Part shown: in pieces, positions 1-14,300 of the stretch
Numbering within the stretch: the stretch's first letter is position 1
Layout of the letters: each line of letters begins with the position of its first letter
Assembly: GCA_963573305.1 (NCBI GenBank)
Contig: OY754332.1
Location: forward strand, 138,005,977-138,069,976
Direction of reading: 5' to 3'
Length of the DNA stretch: 64,000 nucleotides
DNA from: Pyrrhosoma nymphula
Lineage: Eukaryota; Arthropoda; Insecta; Odonata; Coenagrionidae
Notes under the pieces: model-generated
What the model saw: the letters and a program-made list of their open reading frames with translations, nothing else
What the model was told of the DNA's origin: nothing
Databases searched by the model: none
Translations under genes and position numbers: made by a program

Positions 1-593
1 GGGGATATCGTCTGATAACTCAAGGAAGAGATGAAAGTGCCTCCCATTGGGCTAAGATACTGGATGGAGAGGCGGCACTTCTCCAGACCTATAATGGGAA
101 AGTTGGGAGTGGCCCCTAATTCATACCTCGAGTGGTGAATTTGTCCCCTGCCTGCAAGTGGCAGGCATGTTAAATGTGGGATGGCACAATCGACCAAAAT
201 GTCTGAGTGCCAGGAGGCTCTCAGGAGGGCTCCAGAAGGCCCCCGCCCACCCATACCATCTATCTATAAGTCCCTGACTTACACAAGTCCACAGATACAC
301 TGTTGGACAGGAATATGATGTAACTCATTGAAATATCTAGAAAAACAAAATATATGCGCATGTCTAGCATATTCAGTTAGTTGTAAATCTGCTCAAGAGA
401 TGGCATGGCTTCATGTAATACATACATATGAACATGTAAAAAACAGAAGTACTTTTAGAAAGATCTGGCCTTTCGGGTATTCTACCGCCAACGTCCATAT
501 TTTTGGGGCAATAGTTTCGACGATGTTGCAATCGGTGCCTTCAGGTCGATTGAGAATTAAAAATGCAGGTGATATTATATGCACCAACTTTTA
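1..593. other. Non-coding sequence at left edge
   Basis: I see no gene or repeat border that I can support here. The small reading frame at 328-594 has no recognisable motif. By position it lies inside or beyond the 3' part of the DNAI3-like gene that leaves the window on this side. Confidence 0.4.
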
Positions 594-815
594 AGGCCGC
601 TTTACACAAAGTACTTTATTGTAAAATTTGAAGTAGTATCTGTTTACGCAATGCAAGAATGCAGGCTCTGAATTAGAGCAGGGGCTATTTTCCCATCTCT
701 TGTTTATGCATTTGCGCATGCATTCTAGCAATTCACCACTTAACATGACACAATTTTCAATGCACATTAAGCATACATCAGATTGTGCAATAAAGTGCCT
801 CGTGCAAAACGGCCA
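594..815. mobile_element. PIF/Harbinger-type MITE
   Basis: Inverted ends begin AGGCCGCTTTACACAAAGTA on the left and, read inward from the right, TGGCCGTTTTGCACGAGGCA. They are flanked by TTA at 591-593 and TTA at 816-818, the TWA duplication expected of PIF/Harbinger elements. There is no coding content in 222 bp. A related but longer element is at 21084-21544. Confidence 0.65.
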
Positions 816-818
816 TTA

Positions 819-2197
819 GACTCAGGTGCGCGGTGATTTTTTGATATCCCATGGACGTAAGAAATTAGATGTTCGCGTTATAATACCCCAAAGACCAGAT
901 CTGTATAATGAAATACTCAGTAGAATTACATAGGTACTTGTGTCTTATTAAATTTTCTTTTACGAGTGTGTCACATCTGTGAAACTCCCATGAATGTATG
1001 GTACTTGACCAGATGAATGACACTCACGGAATTTTTGCAATACATGGTTTTCAACGTGGAAATTTTCAAAACGAATTAACCATGTAAGTCGGGGACTTTC
1101 TGTATTAATGTTGAAAATTTTTTAGAAAAAAATGGGATAGTTAACTTCCAAAAATAGCAACTGTGCTAAAGTTATTCACTATAGAATACCAGGATACAAA
1201 TTAATGACGGAGAGGCTGCCTTTAGCTTGCTGCCATAATGCAGTCTGTAGTGGAAATAGACACGGGCACCTCTGAGGGCAACACAAAACCAGATGCACAA
1301 AAATGTAGGTTTACCATCAGCCCATAAGATATAAGGTGTTTTTAGAATGAATTTTCAAGGAAAAATGGTGCATCTAATGTGCTGGGTAAGTAAAAATTAA
1401 AACATATTATAATCAAAACATTATTCCACCCAGTGTGTGGCACTTTGGAAGTGCAGCATGTATTAAACAAATTTGTATTAAGGTTTGTGAACCAATTGCT
1501 CAGTATGTCTGACTTAAACCTCAAGACTATTATGTCCATGATTTTTTTCAATATCACTGAAATATAACATATGTAACTCAATAGAAGATGCATAAACAGA
1601 CTTGAATAGATATGAAACACACTAGTCACAAAGTTTCAAGCAATTAAGCCATCTTCCCAGTAACAATTGTTTTAACTCACCATCATCACTCACAAAAACA
1701 TATACCAACACACATGTATATTTTTTACATTAGTACTCACATATATGAGTTGGGGGCCACTTGCAAATATGAAAGATGTGTATGATTAAAATAGCATTTG
1801 ATTAACTTGTAGCTGGTGAACCATTTACGGAAAAAAGGACACCTTGAGAGACTTTGGCATTCAAAGACCAATTGAGAGACTAAAGAATAGTAATTATTAA
1901 ATTCCAATGACATAGCCAGGGGGTAACACAATGTTACAGCCCCTTTTCTCAACCCTAATACATATTACACAGATTGTAGTAACACAATGAAGAGTACAAA
2001 AATCAAGGAATGTATGGCAGGCAGGCATCAGGGCTAAATGTCACATGCTCAGACCAAATTTACTCGATAAAGCCCTAAAAATAAGCATACGGAAAATAAA
2101 GACTTTTTGGTGCAAATAAGATGGATATGGCATATAAAAATACTTGTCACTCACTAAGTTACTAAAAGAGAAAACATTAGCAAAATAAGATCAATAC
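819..2197. other. Unannotated AT-rich sequence
   Basis: No exon, repeat border or convincing reading frame was found. The minus-strand frames at 1342-1629 and 1737-1952 lack motifs and splice context. It should be intron of the DNAI3-like gene, because exon 8 ends in a donor at 2196-2197. Confidence 0.4.
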
Positions 2198-2361
2198 CAT
2201 TGCCTTTGGTGTTTCATCAGTTATCTTCCATTCAATAATTTCTTGTAAAAGATAATTTTCTCTTTCAAAAACTAAATCTTCTAATTCATCGAAATCGTCT
2301 TCATAATAGTATAATTCTCTGTCATAACAAATAAAGCCTCTATGTGTAACAGCCACAATAT
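2198..2361 (-). CDS. DNAI3: DNAI3-like exon 8
   Basis: Read on the minus strand, the acceptor CTATCTTTTCAG precedes codons continuing the WD-repeat strand (IVAVTHRGFICYD) and an acidic segment (YYYEDDFDELEDL). The exon ends in TPKAM before the donor GTATTG. It enters in phase 1 and leaves in phase 0. The IVAV segment directly follows the WHPTF motif of exon 7, as in WD-repeat dynein intermediate chains. The next exon lies off the window. Confidence 0.72.
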
Positions 2362-5300
2362 CTGAAAAGATAGAATATATATGCTTGAATCATGTATATT
2401 TTTCATGTGTATTAATACTACTGTATATCAATACTACTTAGTAAGGGGACAGCTTGAGACCAGGAAAAGATAAACTTGTGGATAAAGGTTTGGAGAGCAA
2501 GAAATTCCCCACTTTGAGTAAATGTCAATCCTCATGAGTCATTTCCCCATCTACGGCAATCTAGTCTGTCCTATGTGTACATGTGTACAGGTACACGCCG
2601 CTTAACATGACAGATACATTCCAAAAAGCTATTGTGTTGAACAGATTTTTTCAACAGGAGTGGCTCAGCGCTATGCTTAAGATAAAAAACATGTCATAAA
2701 AATGACCTACTTACTCATACTCTTTGTCATCTCTCATGAATGTTTTAATAAAATATTAACTCTTCCTGCTTCTGAATAATAATGAATAATGGAGGGTCAC
2801 AATAACTTTTACACAACAATGCATTAGTATGAGCAATGGAAAAATACAAAATTCTTGAAACACTGAAAAGCTCATCAGGCTTTTGTATTGCTCCACTGAA
2901 AATTAATCAGGCAAAAGAGGTCATGTAGAAAGGAAAACTCTCAGGGAAAAGTAAGACCTCCCAGATGATTCGTAAGCTTTCAATGACATCGCATCAAGGT
3001 TGTGAAACCCTTATAGCTATAGCGATGCTGCCAATGCTGAAGTAATGATGCAAGAGAGTAGAAAAAAAACAAAGTCATTTTTTTAGGTTTCAGCAAGGTT
3101 GTTTCTTCAAGACTCTTCCAGTGAGTGCTCAGGGAGAACCATTATAAATTTTGGCACATGCCGAAAACTTCTAACTTGCTTCGTAAACACTGCTGTAATG
3201 CTGCAGCCGCATGGAGAAAATGAGGTTGTATTTGCAAAGTTAATTAAGGTTTCAGCAAGGTTATTTCTGCGAGGTTCATCCTGCCTGCATGCACCAAAGG
3301 TAGATCAATCAAAGAATTGGTGGAAGAAACTCAAGACAGGTGAAAACATATGTGTTGCTAATGTTTTTAAGTGGTGTTTAATGCTTTTCTTCATACATTA
3401 GAGAGTGATCGGAATAAAGGAAAAAAGTGTACATACAATTACGTTTAACAATTATGACAAAGTAGTATCCCTTATTGCCCTCAGTGTGAGTAATATGGAT
3501 GCATTTAGTTGCTATACTAATGTGTATAGTCGTGACAGAAGTATTGCAATGTGTGATGCATTGCGCACTCAACATGAAGCAAACCAGCATTCAGCCAGCT
3601 TAGCGATGATGTTGACCACCATTGCTGTTGCAGATGAGCTTTTGATTGTTGCCGTGCCAAGTGAAGACACTAGTGGATGGTTATGCCCCACACAGTTGAT
3701 TGTGATACAGTAAAACAAAATGAGGCACATTTCCTGTTATCATAACATTAATGATGAGTGATTAACGAGCATGTTTCAATGGCTCTCCCAGTGATGCTGG
3801 TGTGTAGTACAACAGACAAGAAGCCTTGGTTAACTTTGCATGTGAAACATCTTCCATTAGAACCCAGGAAGACAGCATTACAGCTTGAAGATTTTAAACT
3901 AGCCACATTGCCTGCCATCTGTTTCTATTTTCAGGGATCTGGAGACCACACCCCATGTGTCTGCTATGATGCTGTGTGGACCTCTCTCCAATGGCAGCCC
4001 TCACCCTGTGATCAAGCGGTAACCAAAAGGCTTCCTGGTTTGAGTTAGAGAGATGGACACAATGGTTTCCATCAACAGGCTCAAGCTCCCGTATTTAGTC
4101 ACCAGCGAGGTTCCAATTGCTCAGCCAACAACCAACCCCAAGATGGATGACACGGACTAAAAGCACCCTGAGATCCAGAGAGGAGAGGGGCCAGGTCACG
4201 GGGCTTGGTCACGAGAACAGGATGACAAGTCTGATTCCATCAAAATCTCCACCACTAAATCAAAACTGTCCTGTTTAAGACCAATTAATATTTTTAGACA
4301 AAACTTGTATCTATTTTTTTCTGACATTCAGTGTATTCAGGCAACAGGCTGTAATGTTCTAGCTGATATGTTACTGTTTTCTTTATTATGGAATTATTTA
4401 TTTTTTTCTCATTTACTCACAGAGTAAATGACTGCCAGGGGGTGATGTAGCAGAAGGCAGGAATCCCACATGGGACAGCAACTGTCATTGCAGTTCCTGA
4501 GCTCATGCTTGCAAGAGATTACAGAAGTTTGGAGCTGTGAGAAAGAGGAGTTTCGGTTGCTCTCTCCAGCTCACTCACTCACTGTCTGTGGTTCAAGTAA
4601 CATTGTCAGCTATGATGCCTTAGACATGAATGAGTTTTTAACCCAGTGCATTAAAATAATGCTTGTAGCATTGACAAAGCCTAAGTTCTCACTTCCTCTA
4701 ATTATCACAACCGACAGCTAAAACATATCTCAGGTATTATAACTAAAATTCTGGCCATAATAGTTAATATAAAATCTTTTCAAATCCTATGCCATATTAA
4801 ACACAATGATTTTCCATGACTAAGCTAGGCACACCAGAAAGCAGCTCATTTCCATGCAAAATATGTAAAATCTTTACTCAAATGGTGACCTAGGACAACC
4901 CTTATAAGCAACAGCAGAAGACATTTGCACATATAACATTTATTTACCCCACCAAGTGAAAGAATCATCAACTAATAAGTAAGACAAAAAGTAAAGACAA
5001 TAGTTTAAGAAAACTTACCTATGAATGTAGGATGCCATGCCATACAAGACACATTTTCAAATCTCTCATATTCAAGAGTAACAACAGATCTTTGCCTAGC
5101 AATTGCTGCAATGCCCTGAGTATGATGTCCCATAAAATCAAATGGCTCTAACAAATGTGAATATTTTACAAAACTTTTCTGCCTGGTTGCTACACCCTTG
5201 TATCCTCCATTAAAATCAGCACACAAGTTCTGTATCTCATTCTCTTCCAAGTTCCGAGAGAGGCTGAAAGAGAAAATTAGTCCACAATGCTAAAAGACTC

Positions 5301-8300
5301 CACACTAACTTAGGAGTACTTCAAAATGCATGACTTAAGCATAGAATTATTGGAAAACACTATTTTTCCTAATAAACATAACTTTACGGGAGATATAAAT
5401 TTAAGATTTCAGAAATACATATAAGCATGTGATATAAAAGTAAGTGCTGATGTGGATAATAAATATCAATCCTTCATTAACTGAAATAAATATGTATTAA
5501 CTTCTACAGAACTATAAATTTAGTTCTACCAAAATATAAATTGAGAATGCTGGAAGATACTGCTGCAACACATTTCACAGTGATATCAGTGAAAACATGT
5601 ATCACAAAAACCAATGAGTTAACGCTAGTTGCATACAGAATGACAATTGATTGTTCATCTAAGTACACTTAAGTCCCCCAAATTCAAACTAATTGGGACC
5701 AGACACTTCTTATTGCAACATTTTCGGATTATCCAAAAAATTGCATTATTACAGTACAAGTCCATTCCAATCACTTAATTTCATGTATTAATACAGTGTT
5801 GTACACATTTCCATACTTTGTACATTACTGTATAGCACAATTGGCAATAATAACAGTACATTAAATATGTATGGACAGTAAATCTGTATTAGTAGAGTAA
5901 ATTATCCAAACTAAAGTAGTTGTGTACCATACTGTTGTTAAAGTTAATTAACGAGTTGTTTTTCTACGTTTCTACTTTGATTTTGTTCCATTTATCCCTA
6001 AAATTCAGCCTAAAACTATATTTTAAATTTTTTTAATGTTCCAAAAATTCTGTTCAGATAAACTAAACATTCGGATTATCGGTGTTTGGATTAGCAGGAT
6101 TCTAGCAAATGTACCCACACAGCACATTTCCGTTTCGAGACGTTTCTCCCTGGTGCTCAAATAGGAAAATCCTGTTTTTCCACCACAAAACGGAAAGTTA
6201 CTCCAAAGAGAATGTTTTCATATACTTCTGCAAGCACCTAAACGAGAAAGTTTTCAGCGTATTGTCTCAAAAGCGTTTTCATTTGATTTTAGTTTTGGCG
6301 ACGAAAACATACTCAGAACTTCTCCTAATAAGTAGGACATAAAACAATTTCAAATGGTTTACAAACGTATCGCAGGTCTCGTCCTTCTCGCAATCAGTCT
6401 CGTGTCCCTCATGGACTCTGATGTTTGGAAAAATCATCAAATCATCATAGATGCATTTGTTGGCAAGATAACACGTGTGCTACGATTAGAATTTTGTGAA
6501 ATCTAAGGGCATAGATCATACACACAGGAGTTTGTGAGATTCTACTAGTTCTACGCTAATGTTAAAGTGAAATAAGGCGATTATTCTGAGGCGATTCAGA
6601 AGATAAGGTTGTCAAAGTGAATTGTTGAATACTTGGGAGTGATTTTTAAAATTTTATTTTGTATCAAGTTATAAATCTGCATTGTATAATGATGAACAAA
6701 GAATTGTTTGTGAACATTCTGATATAATATTTTTATAACCATTTTACTTCTGATTTTTATATTAAATCATTAATGTCATAACCATTCTGAGAACATCTTT
6801 CTCCTGACCACTTAAACCTGCTAAGAAATGCAGTGTACCAGTTGATTTGTCATGCTGGCTTATTCATTAGTGTCTTAAGGATTGTATGTAAAGTAATTAA
6901 TTATTAGCATTGCCCTCACTCACAGCACTCACAGGAAATAATTGCCGTTCGTTCGTTACATTCAGAATGCATGTGGAAGTTACTTTGCAGAAGTTTTTGA
7001 TAAAAGTTCCCTAGTTTTCTATCATTATAGAGAATACGGCCGTATAATTTCATCTTTAGCAGCGAATTGTACGTGATTTATGTTTTGGAGTTATGTTGGA
7101 GTTCACTCTTCCCCTGTGCGCAAATGTTCCCTGGCTAGAAAGCAAGTGGTCGTAATTTCATTGAGTGAGTGGTTATGATGGTGAGACCGATAAGGGTGAG
7201 TGATTTTCATTGTAATAGGGCAAATAATTTATCGTGCTCTCGGAACTGCATTTGTGGCCTGATACCAGCATAATTATAACGATGGTATCAAGCCACAAAT
7301 GCGATGAAACATCATTATTATGTCCGCATAGAATCGGAAGAAAAACATTTTATACCATCGGAAAAAACTGTTTTTAAACCGAAAGATACGTTTAATACAC
7401 AGCTGAGAACATTTTGAAAATGGTTACACACGTTTCTAAACTAGCTGAAACCAGAGAGAAAATGCTAAAAAGATGTATTCTGAACTATCAAAGAAACGAA
7501 AATTAGCTGAAAAGTGGCGGACATTTGCACCATTCCAGCATCATTTCAAAACGTGAAAGGTGAAAAATGCAACAAACATGTACATAAAGCGGTTTGTGCT
7601 ATGTGGGTGATTTTAATTATCTGTTTCTTTGACTGTTTTCCAAGTGACATTATTAAATGTTGGTTCTAAGTAATCTGTGACCAATTAAGGTAAGAACTTT
7701 CTTCAATCACTTCTTCCATAGCATCATACCTTCAAGTCTGTATATCTAAGGGTATCATGCCCTTGATGGTCATTTAATTTCTAAATCCCTTTCCTACCTC
7801 AGTCCCTTACTATCATTCAGCAGTCAGTAACTCCTCGCTCAGCAGTTTGCAGGAACAGGAGGAGAGCGATTAGTGAAACAGTCAGGTGATCTCAAAAGAG
7901 ACATTTATACCTAACGCTTGACTATAGGTTTCCACACCACTGATGCATTGAAGTCCATAGTTCACTGAGCACATATAAACCACAGTCATAAGCTTATTCC
8001 AATGATGATTTCATCATCATTCAAGGGCTGTGGTCTGAATTGAGCTATTGGTGCTGACTGCATGGTTAGGGTCGGTCCAAATCATGTGAAGCACTTGGAT
8101 GAGAAGACACCACATCATATGACGTTAATCATTCTTTGCTCACGCTGCTCTCTGGTTTGAGGTAAGGGTTCCTGAGCTCTTTTTTCATATCCATAGCAAT
8201 TATGCAAGGGGAAATTGCTAATTTCTATGAGAATTATTATTTATCCATACAATCTGTCCTTGTTGAAGTTTTTTTTGGAAAGCTTAGGCAAAAATAATGA

Positions 8301-11300
8301 AATAAATGATACTCCTGAAGAAGCAGAACAAGCTCACACTGTTTAGTACCAGTCAAACTCTAGAAGATACCAGCAACGCCAACTAGAGGTTTTAAACTCA
8401 AATTAGGTTGGAGGGAATATTTTGAAGACACTCAGCTTGACCAAAATAATCAAAATTCAGCTGTACCATCAACAATGAATAAAAACGTTTTTCCTGCCAT
8501 GAGTCAGAGGTGATACAAATATTTCTAGCTGTCTCTCGTGGTACATCTTTGTTGATACATATATTTCTAGTTGTATAAAAAGAACATGGATAACTACATC
8601 ATATATATCAATTACACTAATTAGATAATCAATAAAGCATGAATCTATCAGTAAAGGTTAGGTATTAATAGCTGACAGGTTATTTCACCAGTTTGTTACA
8701 GTATAGATCAATTATTTGTTGATTTCCAAATCCATTTCATGTAGTACGCACGTCTTCCAATTAAAGGTTTATAAGAATATATTTGAGTAAATACGCATCT
8801 GCAGAGACATAAAAACCACTTACTCAGTGGGCAAACATATTTACCACAGATAATGGAAATTGTTACACACAATATAGAAGAAATCTTCTTTGCACATGGG
8901 GAATGCTTTCAGCTTCTCTCCATATCCCTACTGCTCCAATTACAGTGAACAATCTTCTCAAGTCATTATGTTCATCTTCTTCCCAACTGGATGATAAATC
9001 TAAACGCACATTGAAAACCTCCTCATCCTAATCACTATCAGAAAGGAATGCTGCTTCTAATAGAGCTAGCTCTACGCTGTACACCCATTTTAGGTGTTCT
9101 TGCTATCACCTAGGTACAGCATATAATGATGTTTGCAGCTATATTCAGCTTCATGTGCCACCCTAAAGCATTCTGATATGAATGAGCCCTAAATGAGCAG
9201 ATGGTTTTGGAACGACAAGTGCTTTCAATGGTGTTAGTGGCATTAGTGTGATTCGGATCACAGCCTAGGTATTGTCTCCATAATGAAGTGAACATGTCAT
9301 TTTGGTGAAAATTCTTGAACCTAAAGATAGTAATTAGAATGCTGACAGCACTATCAAGCCATTTTATGAGATGTATCAGGCTGATACACCACTTTGTAAC
9401 AGCAGGAATCTCAGTGATGTTTCTAACTCCACTTCTCGTCTTTATTTCTTTAGGTAAATTCACTGTACTTCTATAAATTTTAAGGATGGCGAGGAAAAGA
9501 GGGTGGAATGTGTTAACTTACCATGTTTACAGAAGTTCCAGGTAAAAATTAACAACAGTGAATGTAAAGTGATCTGTTATCATACGTAAATATGTCAAGG
9601 TAGGATGAGGAATATACAAGTACTGAAAACCTTATATGGTAGTACCACCTTGTATGGATGAAAGATGAAAAAGCATGAAAACACATTAACTGAATACGAA
9701 GCTGAAACAGAATATGTCAATATATTGCAGGTTATTTTACAGGTCAAAATAGCTATGAAAGGTACGCATGGAGTTTGAATTGAACAATGCAACTGAGTTT
9801 GTGCAATCAAAATAAATTATAACAAGAACTCTCAAGGATGATAGGGCCAGAATTAATTAATATGTTGCAATTATCAACCAGCTTAGTTGCAAGAATGCAG
9901 ATTCAAAATAACCTGCACTGTCATCAGAAGGACGACTAGCTCCATTGACTTTATTAAAGGAAAGAAAGGAAAAACATGAGCTAGGTGGATGTAATACCTA
10001 GATTGGATAAGATCTAGAGAAACATTGGAAAACATTTTAGTATACATAAAATCATTTAAAGGGTTCAATCATAGAGTAATGTTCTCAATTGAAATAAGCA
10101 TACATACACAGGGAAAAATCAATGCAAAACATAACTCTTCGCTTTTCAATGGCAAATTTGCTAACTTACAGCTTGGTGCAAGCATCTGATACGAGGAGAG
10201 CCTTCCCATAAGTTCTAAAAATTCGCCTCCTACTCATCAATCGAGCAAATCTCCTTTGAGTTGATTTATTTAAGATGCCTGAAGGAAATGTTTGGGCAAA
10301 TATTTTGTATATTCTTGGCAATGCCTGCAAAAAAATGTTAGAAGTCAAAACCTTATAATTCACATGCAAGATATTTCGACTGCTTAAGAACTATGGACTT
10401 GGTTTTGAAACTCATGAGACATAGGTGTCTGTACACTAAATTATCAATTTGGTCAGAAGCTGCTGAATCTGTGCAGAGCACAATAACTTTACACCAGAGC
10501 CTAAGGTCACCTCACACAAAAAGTTATTTTTAAGGTAAAAACCACCACTCTAGGCACATTTTTAGCCTTAGCTTATTTGACAACTGTTTTGAAAGAACAT
10601 TTTTTCCTTAAATCACATGATAACACCTTTCATGAGATAATGACCAGTACTTTACATTGAGTGACGTACTGTGCCCCAATATGAACAAATAACATCCCAG
10701 CACATAATCCACTTTCCAAGCTCAGTCCACTGGCCCTCTGGAGTATTGTCACTTGGCAATACAAGCATGAATACTGCCAGGCATTGGTTTATATAATGTA
10801 ACTATACTACACATGATATAATTTCAACTAACACATATTTTTATGCATGCATTTTTTTATTTGATCATTAAATGGTCAAATGATGGGACGATAGGTAAAA
10901 GAAAAACATTGTATAGTCCACTTATTATTTCTTTTTTCCGACCAAGGTTTCGACTTACACAGTCATTATCCAGGCAGCTTGTGCAAGTTACTGGACAACC
11001 TTCCACCACCTTTATAGTTGTGTGAGAAGGGATGTAAAGCAGGGGGTGAATAACAATGGGGAAGGGCAAATGAGAAGGAATTGGTGAGAAGGGGGGGAAA
11101 TAAGATGGGATGACGATGGGAAAAATGATTGTCAATCTAGCAAAATTGAGGAAAGAAAGGTTAACCTCCAACATAAGCAAGAGAAAAAATGGAAGTACTA
11201 ATGGAGAGACTGCCTATTAGGGTGGGTTGAAAAAAAATATTTTAGAGCAGAAAAAGAAGAAAAAGGCATACAAAAAATTAAAATCGGTTAACATCTTCCA

Positions 11301-14300
11301 TTCGCACATCGTACTTAAATTTCATGAAAAATTGCGAAAATCACGATATTTTTGTAATTTTTTTCTGCGAGCTAAAACTTTTAAAATAAACACGCTTTAG
11401 TTTTTAAGCTTGTTTTATGGTAAATAAATTAATTTATGATCATTAATATTTTATTTTCCGTTCGCGCAACGTCTTAGAAAAAAACAGATATTTACCAATT
11501 TTTTGCAATTTTCACTGTGGAATTCTTCGTTCGTTTTGCTAGAAGAAAACGAACCAGATCTCACTTGAAATTGATTGAACTGGTTTGAAATAGATCGAAC
11601 TGGATCAAACCGCGGTGTGGTCCCTCCCTACTCTGCCGTACCCCTCCCCCCCTTCCAACTCTGGCATCTACTCGCCACTTCAGTCTTTCGCTGTCTGTTA
11701 CAAGTGGTTCACGTGTACACGCTTTGGTGCTTTATGTGACATGTGTGCTGTGAATCTATGCTGTGCATTGTGCAATACTTTGCATTGTTTTGTGTTATGT
11801 TTATTTAATGTTTACTCTAACAACAATAGCGAATGATGAATGAGTCACAAACTATACTCAAGAGGAGTATTGCCGACTCTAGACAGGAGTTTTATTGCCC
11901 CATATTTGGTAAACCGTGAAGTTTCCTCCAAAATAAACTGCCAACATATGAATGTGTTCTTAGATGCTGTTTCTTTAATAGAGATACAATTTGTCACTCG
12001 TGATAAATAAAAAAATTGTAAGTTTCTCTAAAGTAGCCTCTACGGTAGCGAAACAAATCAAATGTTTGTATGATTAAGCATCCATTCCTTCATTGTCTGA
12101 CTGCCGATTTATGAAGCATATTAATGTGTATCACAATTCCTATATTAAGATAAGGAAGTCATATAAATGTGATAAAGATAAACCTTAATTTAAAGCTAGG
12201 TTAGAAGACTTTAAGCTTAAAGCTAGATCAGTTTTTGACATCACTGCTTGTAAATGCAGGATGACGGCGAACTGTACATGCCAAGAAACGCCAGAAGCAT
12301 GTCAATGTGCAATTCTAATTAAATGCTAATGTGAAAAAATAAATAAAATTCCTGTCCTCGAGTTGAGGATCATGTTTCTTCAAAGGAATTACAATTTGGG
12401 GAAAATCGGATCTATTGGCAGGAAAGTTACAAAGATGTTAAATGTGAAGGCCGAGCAGAAAGCTAACGATCTTCAGTGAGCACTGAGTGACAAAGAAGTT
12501 CCTAAAATAGGAGTGTACTCTGGTTTGATTCCTGATATAGACAGGAATTTGTTGAGCAAAGACCTACAGTATCTGTTGGACATTTCAAATGCAATCACCT
12601 TGGGACATTGTCCAGAAGACTCAGCAAATCGGGACCCTGGTCCTATGTCCCATTCCAGATGGCTAACTCCAGCTAACAGAGTCCTTAGGTTGTATATAAA
12701 TTCATCAGATCCATCCGGAAACTTAATAGAAATAGTTGGCTTCATCTTAAAATCATACAAGCTTGTGTGGTTTGCCATAAAAAAGAGCATATATCTTACT
12801 GATGGACCAAAACATGTCATTCAAGCAATCCAAACATCACGGTATTTATCCGACAAATTACTTCATGTCGTCAATCCAGTAATAAAACAAAATGCGTTAT
12901 TTGCACACCCAGAGAATGTTTTGATGGCAATGCTTGCCGATGAAAAAGAACAAATTCGGGAGCTCGGTTAAGAGAAGGATCTTAAAAGCAAGACCAACCG
13001 TCCCAAAGAAGAAGACTGTTAGAAATGTCGCACCACCAAAGAAAAACTTTCAAGCTTCCAGTTACATTGAAATTATTAATTGAAATTCTTGTGTAGTGTA
13101 TCCTCCCCCAATGCTGCGGGACCTAAGTGAAGATGATATTAATTACTCATCAATTCTGACACTATGCCCATCAGAGAAATACAAAAGTTTCCCTGCCACA
13201 CCCAGGCTGTGGAGAGGTGCGTCAAACTTGTGACAGAGGCCTTGATTTAAGTATGTGGACATGAAGCTAGAGATGGCTATATCTGAGCAACACTGAATTC
13301 TAGATTGGTTATGCCTCATTTCTCCAAAAAATCAGACTTTAAATGTGTAGCAGATATAAAAAAGAAAAAGTAAAAAACACAGTAAGCCAAAGAATTCTAC
13401 TCTATGTAAAATCTTTGAAAATAGTCGTAAATATTATTAAAACCACACTCAACAATTGGATGATTGGTTGGGTAGTGGGTCGGTGGAACTTGATGTGCAA
13501 CCACCTCTAGTTCTGGGTCATTTTGTTCTAGCAAAACGAGTGAAGAGTTGCACAATGAAAATTGCAAAAAATTGGTAAATTTCTGTTTATTCTAAGATGT
13601 TGCACGAACGGAAAATATTATATTATTGATCAGAATTTGATTTATTTAAGTTATATAAACCACAAAACAAGCATAAAAACTAAAGCATGTTTATTTTAAA
13701 AGTTTTAGCTAACAGAAAAAAATTACAAAAATATTGCGATTTTCGCGATTTTTCATAAACTATAAGTACAATGCGCGAACAGAAGATGTTAACCGATTGT
13801 AATTTTTTGTATGCTGTTTTTCTTCTTTTTACAATAGGCAACTTTTCCGCACTAAAGTGTTCCGAAAATAAATATTTATTTTTTTCGACCCACCCTACTG
13901 CCTAACTCAGCCAACTACATATTTCAATTCATTCAATGTGAAAATCAGGGCTGCTACTGAGCAGAGATTATGGAATTCCTGCACTTTTTTCCCCGCAAAA
14001 ATGTTCACTTTTCCAGGTGAAAATTCCATTCTTTCGAGTGCATTTTAAAGAAGGCGCAAGAAGAGGAGCGCAACACATGTACTGTGAGGGAATTAAATTT
14101 TCCAAAAAACAGAGCACCGCCACAATTGGCATCCTTTCTCATGGAATACTATTCCTCGGTTTCAGCCGTAACTAGGGCCACGAATCACCTACGCACAATG
14201 CTGTCTGCATGAATTTAAAGCAGTGGTTCCCAACCGGTGTGCTGTGGCACTTCGGGATGCTGGGAAAACAGCTAGGGGTGCCACGAGATTATTGCGGGAA

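Larger units (their letters stand above)
5264..10169. other. DNAI3-like intron 6
   Basis: The 4.9-kb intron holds a possible Tigger relic (5669-6105), a hairpin (7248-7302) and an unexplained minus-strand frame (9110-9463). The rest shows nothing I can name. Confidence 0.45.
11218..13897 (+). mobile_element. DNA transposon with about 350-bp inverted repeats, superfamily unassigned
   Basis: The ends are TAGGGTGGGTTGAAAAAAAA on the left and the complement of TAGGGTGGGTCGAAAAAAAT on the right. Inverted similarity continues inward to about 11560 and 13521, with indels. The element is flanked by CTGCCTAT (11210-11217) and CTGCCTAA (13898-13905), an 8-bp duplication with one mismatch. Inside are pieces of one protein on the plus strand (12220-13310). 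An 8-bp duplication fits hAT, P or Merlin, but neither the termini nor the protein let me choose. The coding region has stops, so this copy is dead. Confidence 0.8.

Noticed and set aside
3099..4721. Cluster of plus-strand frames in intron 7 as a gene
   Set aside because: No motifs, no splice-consistent joins, and ordinary frame lengths for this composition.
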